Part shown: positions 34,106-43,079 of the stretch, piece by piece
Position numbering within the stretch: position 1 is the first letter of the stretch
Layout of the letters: each line of letters begins with the position of its first letter
Source: Salinibacterium sp. TMP30
Lineage (GTDB): Bacteria; Actinomycetota; Actinomycetes; Actinomycetales; Microbacteriaceae
Length of the DNA stretch: 64,000 nt
NCBI RefSeq assembly: GCF_038397785.1
Contig: NZ_CP151642.1
Location: 1,364,001-1,428,000, forward strand
Reading direction: 5' to 3'
Notes under the pieces: model-generated
What the model was told of the DNA's origin: nothing
The model's database searches: none
What the model saw: the letters and a program-made list of their open reading frames with translations, nothing else
Made by a program: the position numbers and the translations under genes

Positions 34106-35437
34106 ATGACTTCTGAGCCTTCTCTCGAGCGCACCGCTCAAATCGCGCAAGATCTCATCCGTCTCGACACCACGAACTACGGTGAGGGTCGCTCGAACGG
34201 CGAAACTGATGCCGCCGAATACTTGGGGGCGCTGCTCGATGAGATGGGGTTAACCACCCAATACTTTGATGCCGCGACCGGCCGCACGACGGTTGTTGCT
34301 CGTGTTGAGGGGAGCTACGACACCGAGTCGTCAGCACCCCACGCGAAAGAACGCCCGGCACTGATCCTGCACGGCCACACGGATGTTGTGCCCGCCGACC
34401 CACAAAACTGGTCAGTCGATCCGTTCGGGGGAATCATTCGCGACGGACTCCTGTGGGGCCGCGGGGCCGTAGACATGAAGAACATGGATGCCATGATCAT
34501 CACGGCGCTCGGCGACATCTTGGAGGCAGGAAAGCGCCCGGCACGAGACCTCATCATCGCCTTCTTCTCTGACGAAGAAAATGGTGGCGAGTTCGGTTCA
34601 CACTTCATGGTCGACCACCATGCCGATGTTTTTGACGGTGCCACGGAAGCAATTAGCGAGGTCGGTGGATATTCGGTAGATCTCCAGGGCCAGCGCGCCT
34701 ACCTGTTGCAGACCGGCGAGAAAGCTCTGGTGTGGATCAAGCTCACCGCCCGGGGCATGGCGGCCCACGGCTCACGCGTGATCAACAACAACGCTGTTAC
34801 GAAACTTGCTGAGGCGGTCGCAATCTTGGGCCGCCAAGAGTGGCCCGTGCGTCTCACCGATACAACGACGCTCCTCATCTCTGAGCTGTCGCGCATCCTC
34901 AAAATCGATCCAGAGGTGGTTGGGCCAGATGAGCTAATTCTTGCCACAGGCACCGCCTCCGGCTTCCTGCAGGCCACGTTGCGTACGACGAGCAACCCAA
35001 CGCTGTTGAAGGCCGGCTACAAGCACAACGTGATTCCGGACATCGCTGAGGCACTAGTCGACATCCGCACCCTGCCAGGGGAGGAGGACGATGTTCTCGC
35101 GCAGGTGCGTGCGCTGCTGCCCGATGAGATCGAGATCGAGATCATGCACCGCGATATCGGTCTCGAGACGAGTTTTGATGGCCCGTTGGTCGACGCGATG
35201 ATCGGCAGCCTCAATGTCTTCGATCCTGGAGCTCCTGTGTTGCCGTATTTGATGTCTGGCGGCACCGACAACAAAGCTCTCAAGCGTCTCGACATCACCG
35301 GGTACGGATTCGCGCCCCTGCAGTTGCCGCCGGAGATCGACTTTCCCGGCATGTTCCACGGTGTTGATGAACGAGTCCCGCTAGACGCACTAGTCTTTGG
35401 CAGGCAGGTCTTGGGTGACCTGCTTCTCAAGTACTAA
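34106..35437 (+). CDS. M20/M25/M40 family metallopeptidase
   Basis: Zinc-dependent amidohydrolase or dipeptidase of 443 residues. Metal and catalytic residues are visible: HGHTDVVP about residue 92, GRGAVDMK about 118, the DEENGG Glu-Glu pair about 155, and the C-terminal FHGVDE histidine. The dimerisation (lid) domain lies between about 200 and 330. The exact substrate is unclear. Confidence 0.9.
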   Translation: MTSEPSLERTAQIAQDLIRLDTTNYGEGRSNGETDAAEYLGALLDEMGLTTQYFDAATGRTTVVARVEGSYDTESSAPHAKERPALILHGHTDVVPADPQNWSVDPFGGIIRDGLLWGRGAVDMKNMDAMIITALGDILEAGKRPARDLIIAFFSDEENGGEFGSHFMVDHHADVFDGATEAISEVGGYSVDLQGQRAYLLQTGEKALVWIKLTARGMAAHGSRVINNNAVTKLAEAVAILGRQEWPVRLTDTTTLLISELSRILKIDPEVVGPDELILATGTASGFLQATLRTTSNPTLLKAGYKHNVIPDIAEALVDIRTLPGEEDDVLAQVRALLPDEIEIEIMHRDIGLETSFDGPLVDAMIGSLNVFDPGAPVLPYLMSGGTDNKALKRLDITGYGFAPLQLPPEIDFPGMFHGVDERVPLDALVFGRQVLGDLLLKY

Positions 35438-35461
35438 TTCTCAGCTGACCGGGAGCGCTTC

Positions 35462-36313
35462 ATGGGGTTTATCGAGGCCATTATTTTGGGGCTTGTTCAG
35501 GGCCTTACCGAATTTTTACCTATCTCGTCGAGCGCCCACCTGCGCATCATGGGGGAGTTCCTGCCCTCCGCAAGTGATCCGGGCGCGACATTCACCGCAA
35601 TAACCCAGATTGGCACCGAACTGGCAGTCATCCTGTATTTCCGCAGAGATATTGCGCGCATCCTGACCCGGTGGTTTCAACAGTTCCGTAAGACGACAAG
35701 TGCACACCGAGAATCGATTACTGGCAGCGATCCGGATGTTCGGCTTGGCTGGCTCGTAATCATCGGCACGGTGCCCATCGTGCTTGTCGGCTATTTCGCC
35801 CAGGAGTACATCAGGTCAACATTCCGCTCGCTCTGGTTGGTGGCGACCGTGCTGATCGTGTTTGGCATCATTCTGGGGATCGCCGATTACCTCGGAAAGC
35901 GCACGCGCTCAATTGAGCAGATGAGCTACGGCCACGGCATCGCGATAGGTCTCGCACAAGTGCTTGCACTCGTTCCCGGGGTCTCCCGCTCCGGCTCAAC
36001 GATGACGGCCGGACTTGCCCTCGGCTACACCCGACCTGCGGCAGCACGCTTCGGGTTCCTGCTCGCTATTCCCGCTGTCTTCGGCAGCGGCCTTTACGAA
36101 CTCGTCCACAGCTTCGGCCAAACCGACGAACCCTTCACCTATGCAGAAACGGCAGTTGCAACCGTGATCGCGTTTATCGTGGGCTACGGAGTGATTGCCG
36201 CTCTGATGCGCTACATCGAGAAGCGTTCATTCTTGCCGTTCGTGATCTATCGCGTTTTGCTTGGAGCGACACTCTATGTGCTGCTCGCGACCAACGTCAT
36301 CCAGCCTTTGTAG
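35462..36313 (+). CDS. uppP: Undecaprenyl-diphosphate phosphatase
   Basis: Membrane enzyme of 283 residues that removes a phosphate from C55-PP to regenerate the lipid carrier for cell-wall synthesis; confers bacitracin tolerance. Both family motifs are present: [11 protein letters not shown] about residue 18 and [13 protein letters not shown] about 176. Eight hydrophobic segments. A GGGAGC ribosome site precedes the ATG, 24 bases after the M20 gene. Confidence 0.95.
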   Translation: MGFIEAIILGLVQGLTEFLPISSSAHLRIMGEFLPSASDPGATFTAITQIGTELAVILYFRRDIARILTRWFQQFRKTTSAHRESITGSDPDVRLGWLVIIGTVPIVLVGYFAQEYIRSTFRSLWLVATVLIVFGIILGIADYLGKRTRSIEQMSYGHGIAIGLAQVLALVPGVSRSGSTMTAGLALGYTRPAAARFGFLLAIPAVFGSGLYELVHSFGQTDEPFTYAETAVATVIAFIVGYGVIAALMRYIEKRSFLPFVIYRVLLGATLYVLLATNVIQPL

Positions 36314-36365
36314 ACAGCATGCTGATGCGCGGGCGTCGCAACAGCAGATCCGTGGCGACGGGAGA

Positions 36366-37301
36366 CTAGTCCTTGCCCCGCCACGGCTCATCGCCGGCTG
36401 AGCCCGGATCGGGCTTGTCATCGCCGCGACGAAGGTACTTCTCAAACTCCTGAGCAATAGCCTCCCCACTGGCTTCGGGGGAGTCGACGGTGTCGCGGGC
36501 CCGTTCCAACTGTTCGATGTACGACGACATGTCATCATCTTCGCCCGCGAGCGCGTCGATGCCGGTTTCCCAGTCGCTGGCCTCGCTCACGAGGTCGCCT
36601 CGCGGAATCACGACATCCACAATTTCTTCGAGCTTGTCGATGATTGCCAGAGTCGCCTTCGGCGAAGGCGCGTTGTGTACATAGTGCGGAACGGAGGCCC
36701 AGATCGACATCGTCGTGATTCCCGCCGACTCGGCAGCCTGGCCCAGCACCGAGAGGATGCCCACGGGGCCTTCGTAGTTGCTTCGCTCAATCTCCAGCGC
36801 GGTACGCACTGCAGGGTTTTCGCTTGACGTGAATACCGAAATCGGTCGAGTGTGGGGTACATCGGCAAGCATCGCACCAAGAAACACGATCGATGTGATG
36901 CCGTTATCAACGATGGTGTCGAGGATTTCCCGTGTGAACGCTTTCCACGACCGGGACGGCTCAGTGCCCAAGAGCAAGTAAATGTTTGACTTATTGTTAG
37001 CGCTCAACTGCAACTCTGCATCAGCGGCAATACTCTCGGGGCGCACTGTATTGGGTTGCGAGGGGCCGTAAATGGTGACTGATGGCCACGTCAACGTTCG
37101 GTTACCGTCGTCGTCGTAGGCAACGATCGGTCGATTGAACTGGTAGTCGAAGTAGTCTTCGGGGTCGACTTCGGCGATGGGGTAGACGTCTAACTGTTCC
37201 TTGAGGGATCTGACGGCGCCACTGGCCGCTTCTCCGGCGTCATTCCACCCCTCGAAGGCGACGACCAAGAGTCGTCCGTTCGTGAATGGGGTGTTAGTCA
37301 C
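36366..37301 (-). CDS. PAC2 family protein
   Basis: A 311-residue protein with the PAC2 (proteasome assembly chaperone) fold. The N-terminal FEGWNDAGEAASGAV is a hallmark of the bacterial group, and an acidic, Asp/Glu-rich C-terminus follows residue 250. The GTG start follows AAGGAGA. Its bacterial function is not established. It stands next to the HAD-TrmI operon in the usual actinobacterial order, even though the proteasome genes are missing. Confidence 0.88.
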   Translation of the reverse strand: MTNTPFTNGRLLVVAFEGWNDAGEAASGAVRSLKEQLDVYPIAEVDPEDYFDYQFNRPIVAYDDDGNRTLTWPSVTIYGPSQPNTVRPESIAADAELQLSANNKSNIYLLLGTEPSRSWKAFTREILDTIVDNGITSIVFLGAMLADVPHTRPISVFTSSENPAVRTALEIERSNYEGPVGILSVLGQAAESAGITTMSIWASVPHYVHNAPSPKATLAIIDKLEEIVDVVIPRGDLVSEASDWETGIDALAGEDDDMSSYIEQLERARDTVDSPEASGEAIAQEFEKYLRRGDDKPDPGSAGDEPWRGKD

Positions 37302-37352
37302 AGGTCTCCTTTGGATCGAGTGCCACGAATGTCACTAACTCAAGGATAGAAC

Positions 37353-37358
37353 TACGAT
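37353..37358 (+). promoter_or_regulatory. -10 element, leaderless start of HAD-trmI operon
   Basis: TACGAT followed by eight bases and the GTG at 37367. Confidence 0.45.
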
Positions 37359-37366
37359 GGTGCGTT

Positions 37367-38038
37367 GTGACTCACTCCACTCCGGCTGCCGTTCTCTGGG
37401 ACATGGATGGCACCCTCATAAACTCCGAACCGTACTGGATTTCTGCCGAAATAGACGTCGTTGAGTCCTTTGGCGGTGAGTGGACGCACGATGATGCAAT
37501 GGCTGTTGTTGGCAGCGGTCTCTTCATTTCTGCTCGCGCGATGCAAGCCAAAGGCGTTCAGCTCGATGAGAATGCCATTGTTGATGCGTTAACTGAACGT
37601 GTGATGGCTCAACTGTGTGACTCTGGCATCCCTTGGCGTCCGGGTGCACGTGAGTTGTTGCGTGAGCTGCGCACAGCGGCTATTCCTACGGCTCTCGTCA
37701 CGATGTCGATCGGCCGAATGGCGCATCACGTCGTCAACAACCTCGGGTTCGACGGCTTCGACGCTGTGATCTCGGGAGACGACGTTAAGAACCCGAAGCC
37801 GCATCCTGAGCCCTACCGAGCGGGTGCCGCGGCTCTGGGCGTGCAGACTGCTGACTGTGTCGCAATCGAAGATTCACCTCCGGGCGCCACATCGGCGTTT
37901 ACTGCTGGAGCGACTGTGGTGGGTGTTCCGTTTATGGTGGAGATTCCGGAAGGCCTGACTCACGCGCTCTGGCCAACCCTCGACGGGCGCACGCTCGAAC
38001 ATCTGTCAGAACTTCATGCAAAGGTAGCCACTCGATGA
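37367..38038 (+). CDS. HAD family hydrolase
   Basis: Phosphatase or phosphomutase-like enzyme of the haloacid dehalogenase superfamily, 223 residues. Motif I is DMDGTLINSE about residue 11, a helical cap follows, motif II is the VTMSIG threonine/serine region, motif III is NPKPHPEPY and motif IV IEDSPPG. The substrate is unknown. The stop overlaps the TrmI start as ATGA. Confidence 0.9.
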   Translation: MTHSTPAAVLWDMDGTLINSEPYWISAEIDVVESFGGEWTHDDAMAVVGSGLFISARAMQAKGVQLDENAIVDALTERVMAQLCDSGIPWRPGARELLRELRTAAIPTALVTMSIGRMAHHVVNNLGFDGFDAVISGDDVKNPKPHPEPYRAGAAALGVQTADCVAIEDSPPGATSAFTAGATVVGVPFMVEIPEGLTHALWPTLDGRTLEHLSELHAKVATR

Positions 38039-39021
38039 GCGACGTATTCCGACGACAGAGCGGTCCATTCCGCATAGGGGATCGCGTTCAACTGACCGGA
38101 CCAAAAGGCCGACTGAATACGGTCACGCTTGAGCCCGGAGGAGCGTTTCACACCCACCGCGGCGTACTGAGCCACGACGTCATCATCGGACTTCCGGATG
38201 CCAGTGTCGTCACCTGTTCCAACGGAATCGAATATTTGGCGATGCGGCCGCTGCTCACCGACTTCGTCATGTCGATGCCGCGCGGTGCTGCAATCATTTA
38301 CCCAAAGGATGCAGCCCAGATCATTGGGCAAGCCGACATCTTTCCCGGTGCTCACGTGGTCGAGGCGGGTGTCGGATCTGGGGCGCTATCGCTGTGGCTG
38401 CTGCGCGCGATCGGGCCCAGTGGAAGGTTGAGCTCTTTCGAGCGCCGCGAGGAGTTCTCCGAGATCGCCCAGTCCAACGTGGAAGCTTTTCTCGGAGCGA
38501 AGCCAGAGAATTGGTCAGTAATTGTTGGCGACCTGCAGGAACAGCTGCCAGCATCCGTGGTGGCTGGCTCTGTTGACCGCGTTGTGTTGGACATGCTCGC
38601 GCCGTGGGAGTGCATTGCGGAATGTGCTGACGCGCTCACGCCCGGTGGCGTCGTGCTCTGCTACATCGCGACGGTCACCCAGTTGTCGCGCGTGGCCGAG
38701 GCCATCCGCGCAACCGGGCTATTCACCGACCCAGACTCCAGCGAAACAATTGTGCGCGGTTGGCACGTTGAGGGGCTAGCCGTTCGTCCCGATCATCGCA
38801 TGGTTGGCCATACCGGATTCTTGATGACGGCACGCCGTTTAGCGCCCGGTTCGGTTTTGCCGGAGCTCAAGCGCCGCGCATCCAAAACAGACTTCAGTGA
38901 CGAGGATGTTGAAATCTGGACGCCGGGTGCACTGGGAGAGCGCAGTACGAGTTCAAAGCGGCTGCGAAAGACTGCACGAGAAGCGAAAGCCGCGGCAGAG
39001 GCCGCGTCTTCTGACCGGTAG
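38035..39021 (+). CDS. trmI: tRNA (adenine(58)-N1)-methyltransferase
   Basis: SAM-dependent methyltransferase of 328 residues that makes m1A58 in the T-loop of tRNA. The N-terminal beta-rich domain is followed by the SAM loop VVEAGVGSGALSLWLLRAIG about residue 108 and the DMLAPWE substrate pocket about 183. The C-terminal 50 residues are basic and charged. It is coupled to the HAD gene upstream and followed after 10 bases by the FKBP lipoprotein gene. Confidence 0.93.
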   Translation: MSDVFRRQSGPFRIGDRVQLTGPKGRLNTVTLEPGGAFHTHRGVLSHDVIIGLPDASVVTCSNGIEYLAMRPLLTDFVMSMPRGAAIIYPKDAAQIIGQADIFPGAHVVEAGVGSGALSLWLLRAIGPSGRLSSFERREEFSEIAQSNVEAFLGAKPENWSVIVGDLQEQLPASVVAGSVDRVVLDMLAPWECIAECADALTPGGVVLCYIATVTQLSRVAEAIRATGLFTDPDSSETIVRGWHVEGLAVRPDHRMVGHTGFLMTARRLAPGSVLPELKRRASKTDFSDEDVEIWTPGALGERSTSSKRLRKTAREAKAAAEAASSDR

Positions 39022-39024
39022 AGT
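39019..39024 (+). promoter_or_regulatory. -10 element within the trmI stop region
   Basis: TAGAGT, whose TAG is the trmI stop codon, precedes the ATG at 39032 by seven bases. It could start a leaderless transcript for the FKBP gene. Confidence 0.35.
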
Positions 39025-39031
39025 GTTGGCG

Positions 39032-40033
39032 ATGTCTGTGTCGAAGAAAAGAGTGTTTGTGCAGAAGCTTGCAGTAGTGGTCCTGAGCGCCGGAGTCGTT
39101 GTTTCCTTGACCGGTTGCGCCAATGGCCCGTTCGATCTTTCAGCGTGTGACCCCATCTTCACCTCGGGCAGCAATTCCGCTCTCGTGAGCGCCGACGGAA
39201 AGCTCAGCGCTGACCCGGAGGCTGAATTTCCCACCCCGCTCATCGCTGACCGTGTGGAGAGCCAGACGGTCGTGGCTGGCGATGGCGAGCAGGTCGGCCA
39301 TGGCGACGTCGCCACCCTGCAGATCACAATTTACAATGGAGAAACCGGCGAACAGCTCATTTCTACCGGGCACGACACCGCTGGATTGCGAGTTCCCGTC
39401 GTTGAGCGTGAGCCTCGCTTCGGTGAGATCGCGCAGTGTGCCACCGTCGGATCACGCATCGTGACCGTGGGAACGGCCGGCGAAATCTTGGGCGCAGACA
39501 ACATCGCTCAGAACCAACTTCCGGTGACGGAGACTGACACCATCGTCATGGTCAGCGACATAGAGACTCGCTACCCTGGCAAAGCGACCGGCGCGAACCA
39601 GGTACCACCCGCAGGGCTCCCCGCAGTGGTGTTGGCACCGAACGGTCAGCCAGGGTTCACATTCCCGGGAACCGATGCCCCAACGGAACTTAAGATTGCA
39701 ACGCTCAAGGTCGGCTCTGGCCAGACTGTGGCCGAGGGTGACCTTGCTGTGATGCACGTCAGCGGCATTGAGTGGGACGCAGACGCAACGTTTACGAACA
39801 GTTGGGAAGAAGCTGGCGTTCCTGGAACCTACCTCGCCCAGAGCAGTGAAACGTCAGAGAAAGGGCTACCACCCGGACTTGCCGAAGCACTGATCGGCCA
39901 AAAGGTCGGGTCGCAAGTTCTTGTTGTGCTTCCCCCCGCGGTGGGATTTGCTCCGGGAACGGAACCGAACGGCGTGACCAGCGGCTCGACTCTGGTGTTC
40001 GTCTTCGACATTCTGGGAATCCAAGAGCAGTAA
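39032..40033 (+). CDS. FKBP-type peptidyl-prolyl isomerase, lipoprotein
   Basis: A 333-residue secreted lipoprotein foldase. The N-terminus has a basic start, a hydrophobic stretch and the lipobox SLTGC, with the lipidated Cys about residue 29. Two FKBP-like regions follow: a divergent one about 60-170 and a clearer one about 215-333, starting near VGSGQTVAEGDLAVMHVSG and ending in GSTLVFVFDILGI. It occupies the place where the proteasome genes stand in other actinobacteria. The frame is open upstream inside trmI, but the ATG at 39032 gives the signal peptide. Confidence 0.9.
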   Translation: MSVSKKRVFVQKLAVVVLSAGVVVSLTGCANGPFDLSACDPIFTSGSNSALVSADGKLSADPEAEFPTPLIADRVESQTVVAGDGEQVGHGDVATLQITIYNGETGEQLISTGHDTAGLRVPVVEREPRFGEIAQCATVGSRIVTVGTAGEILGADNIAQNQLPVTETDTIVMVSDIETRYPGKATGANQVPPAGLPAVVLAPNGQPGFTFPGTDAPTELKIATLKVGSGQTVAEGDLAVMHVSGIEWDADATFTNSWEEAGVPGTYLAQSSETSEKGLPPGLAEALIGQKVGSQVLVVLPPAVGFAPGTEPNGVTSGSTLVFVFDILGIQEQ

Positions 40034-40067
40034 ACGTTCACTACGACACGGCCGGGTGTCAGAGACA

Positions 40068-40073
40068 TAGGAT
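40068..40073 (+). promoter_or_regulatory. -10 element, leaderless start of pafB
   Basis: TAGGAT followed by seven bases and the GTG at 40081. A transcript from here would cover pafB-pafC and probably the genes after. Confidence 0.5.
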
Positions 40074-40080
40074 TTGACTC

Positions 40081-41064
40081 GTGCCAGTACCTAAAGTTCC
40101 CAACGAGGAACGACTGTTTAGCTTGGTATTAGCCTTGCTGTCTTCTGAGGCGGGGTTGACGAAGAGCGAAATCTTGTCGACCGTGCAGGGATACCGTCAG
40201 CGTTTCGTGCACTCCGGCGATAATTCCAACCTTGAGCGCCAATTCGAACGCGATAAGGATGATGTTCGCGAACTCGGAGTTCCGCTTGAGACAATTGAGT
40301 CTCCAGAACAGGCCGGCAACAATCACAACCTGCGCTATCGCATCCCGCGTGCCGATTACGAACTTCCCGACGACATCAGCTTCTCTGCCGAAGAATCGAC
40401 TCTTCTCGGTTTGGCGGCAATGGTGTGGCGCGAGGGTTCTCTTTCCGAAGAGTCACGGCGGGCGATGGTTAAACTGCGTTCGCTTGGCGTTGCTACCGCC
40501 GAGCCCGTGTTGAGCTACGCGCCTCAACTACGGGTGCGCGAGGAGTCATTTGAGCCACTCCGCTCAGCACTCGACAAAAAGGTGTTGGTCACGTTTGACT
40601 ACCTCAAACCGGGGGAGCAGTCATCCACCCAGCGCACTGTTGCGCCTCTCGCACTTGTGCAGCATCAGGGCAGGTGGCACCTTTACGCGAAGGATCCCGA
40701 GACCGATCGATTCAAGACGTTCTTGCTTCGCCGCATTGTGAGCGCTGTGCGGGCGAGCAAGAAACCGTTTGATGAATCGACAGTGGATGCTGCTGCGCGC
40801 GCCTTGGCGGAGCTCGAAGCGGTCTGGCAATCCAATGTTGCTGTGGTGCAGGTTGAGCCGGGTACCGATGCCGCCACTCGATTGAGCAAGCGACGTGGTG
40901 CCGCGACAAATCCAACTACCGATCTTGAACTGCACTTCACTGACCTTAATATTTTTGCTGATGAGCTGGCTAGTTTCGGGCCCGAGGTGCTTGTGGTTTC
41001 CCCTCCCGTGCTTCGCTCTGCGGTCATTGAGCGCCTGACCAGAACGGCGGCAGACCATGGCTAA
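40081..41064 (+). CDS. pafB: WYL-domain transcriptional regulator PafB
   Basis: A 327-residue subunit of the PafBC activator of the LexA-independent DNA-damage response. The N-terminal helix-turn-helix (LTKSEILSTVQGY about residue 20) is followed by a WYL domain (about 145-220: LVTFDYLKPGE, then the WHLYAKDPETDRFKTFLLRRI block) and the C-terminal extension. It overlaps pafC by eight bases. Its target promoter type is found in this window ahead of the helicase at 3715. Confidence 0.93.
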   Translation: MPVPKVPNEERLFSLVLALLSSEAGLTKSEILSTVQGYRQRFVHSGDNSNLERQFERDKDDVRELGVPLETIESPEQAGNNHNLRYRIPRADYELPDDISFSAEESTLLGLAAMVWREGSLSEESRRAMVKLRSLGVATAEPVLSYAPQLRVREESFEPLRSALDKKVLVTFDYLKPGEQSSTQRTVAPLALVQHQGRWHLYAKDPETDRFKTFLLRRIVSAVRASKKPFDESTVDAAARALAELEAVWQSNVAVVQVEPGTDAATRLSKRRGAATNPTTDLELHFTDLNIFADELASFGPEVLVVSPPVLRSAVIERLTRTAADHG

Positions 41065-42040
41065 GAAAGCCCAACCTCTGCGTGCGCAAGACAAGCTGGT
41101 GTATTTGCTCGCACTGGTTCCCTATTTGATGGATCACGACCGCGTGAGCGTGTCGGAGGCTGCAGCCCATTTTGGTGTTCCTGCGCAGCAGATTCGGGAT
41201 GCCGTGCGACTGATCGCGGTTTCTGGAATTCCTGGTGAGACAGCCACGTATCAAGACAGCGATCTTTTCGATATTGCCTGGGATGATTTCGAAGACAACG
41301 ATCAGATCGTGCTCACGCACATGGTCGCAATCGATGATTCGCCACGGTTCTCTGCTCGGGAGGCATCGGCCCTGATCGCGGGGTTGCAGTACCTTTCTGG
41401 TTTGCCCGAGCATGCTGACCGTGCCGCGATTGCCTCATTAATGTCGAAGCTTTCTCGTGGAGCATCCGCGCAGCCCACCGCTGTGGGCGTTGAGGCGAGT
41501 GATCTCGATGAGACGATGGCGCTCATTCGCGAGTCTGTCGCGGCGGGAACCCAAATTGAGTTTGACTACCGCAATTCGCGTGGCGAGTCCGAGCGGCGCC
41601 GTATCGATCCTTTGCGCGTCGAATCGGTGGATGCGGATTGGTATGTTCGCGGATGGTGCCACTCGCGCGAGGACGTGCGAACGTTCCGCCTTGACCGTAT
41701 TTCCCAGCCCACCATGACGTCGGAACCCATCACTCGCACCGCTGCCGACGTGAGCCTTCCGGAAACTCTGTTTGATGCGTCACCCGGGGATATCGCGGTC
41801 ACGATCGATGTTGTGGAAAGTGGAGTCCCTCTACTGGGCGACTATGTGGCAGACGACGCCACGGTCGTTCCCTCGGGCGATCGAGTTCGCACGACTGTTC
41901 TAGTTCCGCATTTTCATGGGCTGAAGCGACTCGTTGCCGGCCTTCCTGGCGTGGTTTCCGTTGTTGCTCCTGCCGAAGCTCGCGCTACCGCTGCTCTGTG
42001 GGCTCGCGCTGGCGCGGATCGCTACACGGATCGGTCATAG
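41057..42040 (+). CDS. pafC: WYL-domain transcriptional regulator PafC
   Basis: Partner of PafB, 327 residues, same architecture: N-terminal helix-turn-helix (VSVSEAAAHFGVPAQQIRDAV about residue 32), WYL domain about 155-230 with IEFDYRNSRGESERRRIDP and WYVRGWCHSREDVRTFRLDRI, and C-terminal extension. PafB and PafC act as a heterodimer that drives recA and many repair genes. Confidence 0.93.
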   Translation: MAKKAQPLRAQDKLVYLLALVPYLMDHDRVSVSEAAAHFGVPAQQIRDAVRLIAVSGIPGETATYQDSDLFDIAWDDFEDNDQIVLTHMVAIDDSPRFSAREASALIAGLQYLSGLPEHADRAAIASLMSKLSRGASAQPTAVGVEASDLDETMALIRESVAAGTQIEFDYRNSRGESERRRIDPLRVESVDADWYVRGWCHSREDVRTFRLDRISQPTMTSEPITRTAADVSLPETLFDASPGDIAVTIDVVESGVPLLGDYVADDATVVPSGDRVRTTVLVPHFHGLKRLVAGLPGVVSVVAPAEARATAALWARAGADRYTDRS

Positions 42041-42048
42041 GTGGTGCT

Positions 42049-42396
42049 GTGATCGCGTGGTGGGGTTGGGTTCTCATTTGGGTTGGCCTTGTGCTTGCCC
42101 TCCTGCTGGTGCTTGCCTTTCTTGCGTTCACCCTCTTCCGCAAGGCCATGGCGCTGATGCACGAACTTTCTGCGGTGGTTGACAAGACTTCCGCACTTGA
42201 TGTGGATTTCTCGGAGCTCAGCAAGCCGCAAATTGCGGTGTTGGCTGAGATGACCCAGATTCGTGCACAGCATGAGGCTCAGCAGGGTCGACGAGCCGAA
42301 GTGAAGCTCGCACGTCACGAGCGCCGTATTGCGCGTGCGAAGCGCATCATCACACGTGATGCGAGCACCGCGCAGTGGCCAGAGGGCTGGTCCTAG
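42049..42396 (+). CDS. Small membrane-anchored protein, unknown
   Basis: A 115-residue protein: one N-terminal transmembrane segment (about residues 5-27), then a helical, charged cytoplasmic part rich in Glu, Arg and Ala (LARHERRIARAKRI). The GTG at 42049 follows AGGTGG and makes the hydrophobic segment N-terminal. The gene lies between pafC and tatA, where actinobacteria commonly carry short unnamed proteins. No function known. Confidence 0.7.
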   Translation: MIAWWGWVLIWVGLVLALLLVLAFLAFTLFRKAMALMHELSAVVDKTSALDVDFSELSKPQIAVLAEMTQIRAQHEAQQGRRAEVKLARHERRIARAKRIITRDASTAQWPEGWS

Positions 42397-42768
42397 ATGG
42401 GTTGGCTGTTCGCTGTCGGTCTACTGTTTCTCGTTCTGCTCTGGACAGCAACGCGGTTACGTCGCCGATCAATCCGAGCGATATTGCTCACCAGCGGGGC
42501 CCAAACGTCAGGGACGAGCAGCCTTTATCGCCGCGGTCGTCGCAGTCCCCGCATTGCGGTGCGCTATACCGACAACTCCGGTACTCAGCGCGTCGCGGTG
42601 AAAGCGCTCGTTAGTGCCGGAGACACGGAGTTACTCAAGAAGCCTGCCGTCGTTCTCTACCATCCGAAGCGTTCCGGTCGGTCTGACTATGTGCTGCTCG
42701 GTTTCGGCGAATACCCCCAACGTTGGTTTCCGGTGGAGTTCGTCGAAGACCGCACACCGGGCAACTAG
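42397..42768 (+). CDS. Small membrane-anchored protein, unknown
   Basis: A 123-residue protein that begins immediately after the stop of the preceding gene, so the two are translated together. A single N-terminal transmembrane segment (about residues 3-20) and a basic stretch (RLRRRSIR) are followed by a compact beta-rich domain (PRIAVRYTDNSG to RWFPVEF). No family recognised. Confidence 0.65.
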   Translation: MGWLFAVGLLFLVLLWTATRLRRRSIRAILLTSGAQTSGTSSLYRRGRRSPRIAVRYTDNSGTQRVAVKALVSAGDTELLKKPAVVLYHPKRSGRSDYVLLGFGEYPQRWFPVEFVEDRTPGN

Positions 42769-42845
42769 CCGAAGACTGTCCGGCAATTCAAAGCGAAGCT
42801 GGGTATGATTGGTTCACGCAGCCTTCGATAGTTAAGGAAGTTTTC

Positions 42846-43073
42846 ATGTTCGGCAATGCTCTCAGCGGTTGGCACCTGATCATTCTTTTGGTCGTCATCC
42901 TCCTGCTTTTTGGTGCACCGAAACTTCCCGGGCTTGCGCGCAGTCTTGGCCAGTCAATGCGTATCTTCCGCAGTGAGGTTAAGACAATGAAAGACGAGAA
43001 CAGTTCTGACTCCGCGACCGACGATTCGACTGATTCGGCGGATTCGAACAGCACTACGCCTCCTAAGCCCTAA
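42846..43073 (+). CDS. tatA: Sec-independent translocase subunit TatA
   Basis: A 75-residue Tat pore component: one transmembrane helix (about residues 8-22), the FGAPKLPGLARSLGQS hinge and amphipathic helix, and an acidic Ser/Asp-rich tail. The ribosome site AAGGA is placed well before the ATG at 42846. It is followed after six bases by tatC. Confidence 0.93.
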   Translation: MFGNALSGWHLIILLVVILLLFGAPKLPGLARSLGQSMRIFRSEVKTMKDENSSDSATDDSTDSADSNSTTPPKP

Positions 43074-43079
43074 CCGGGT

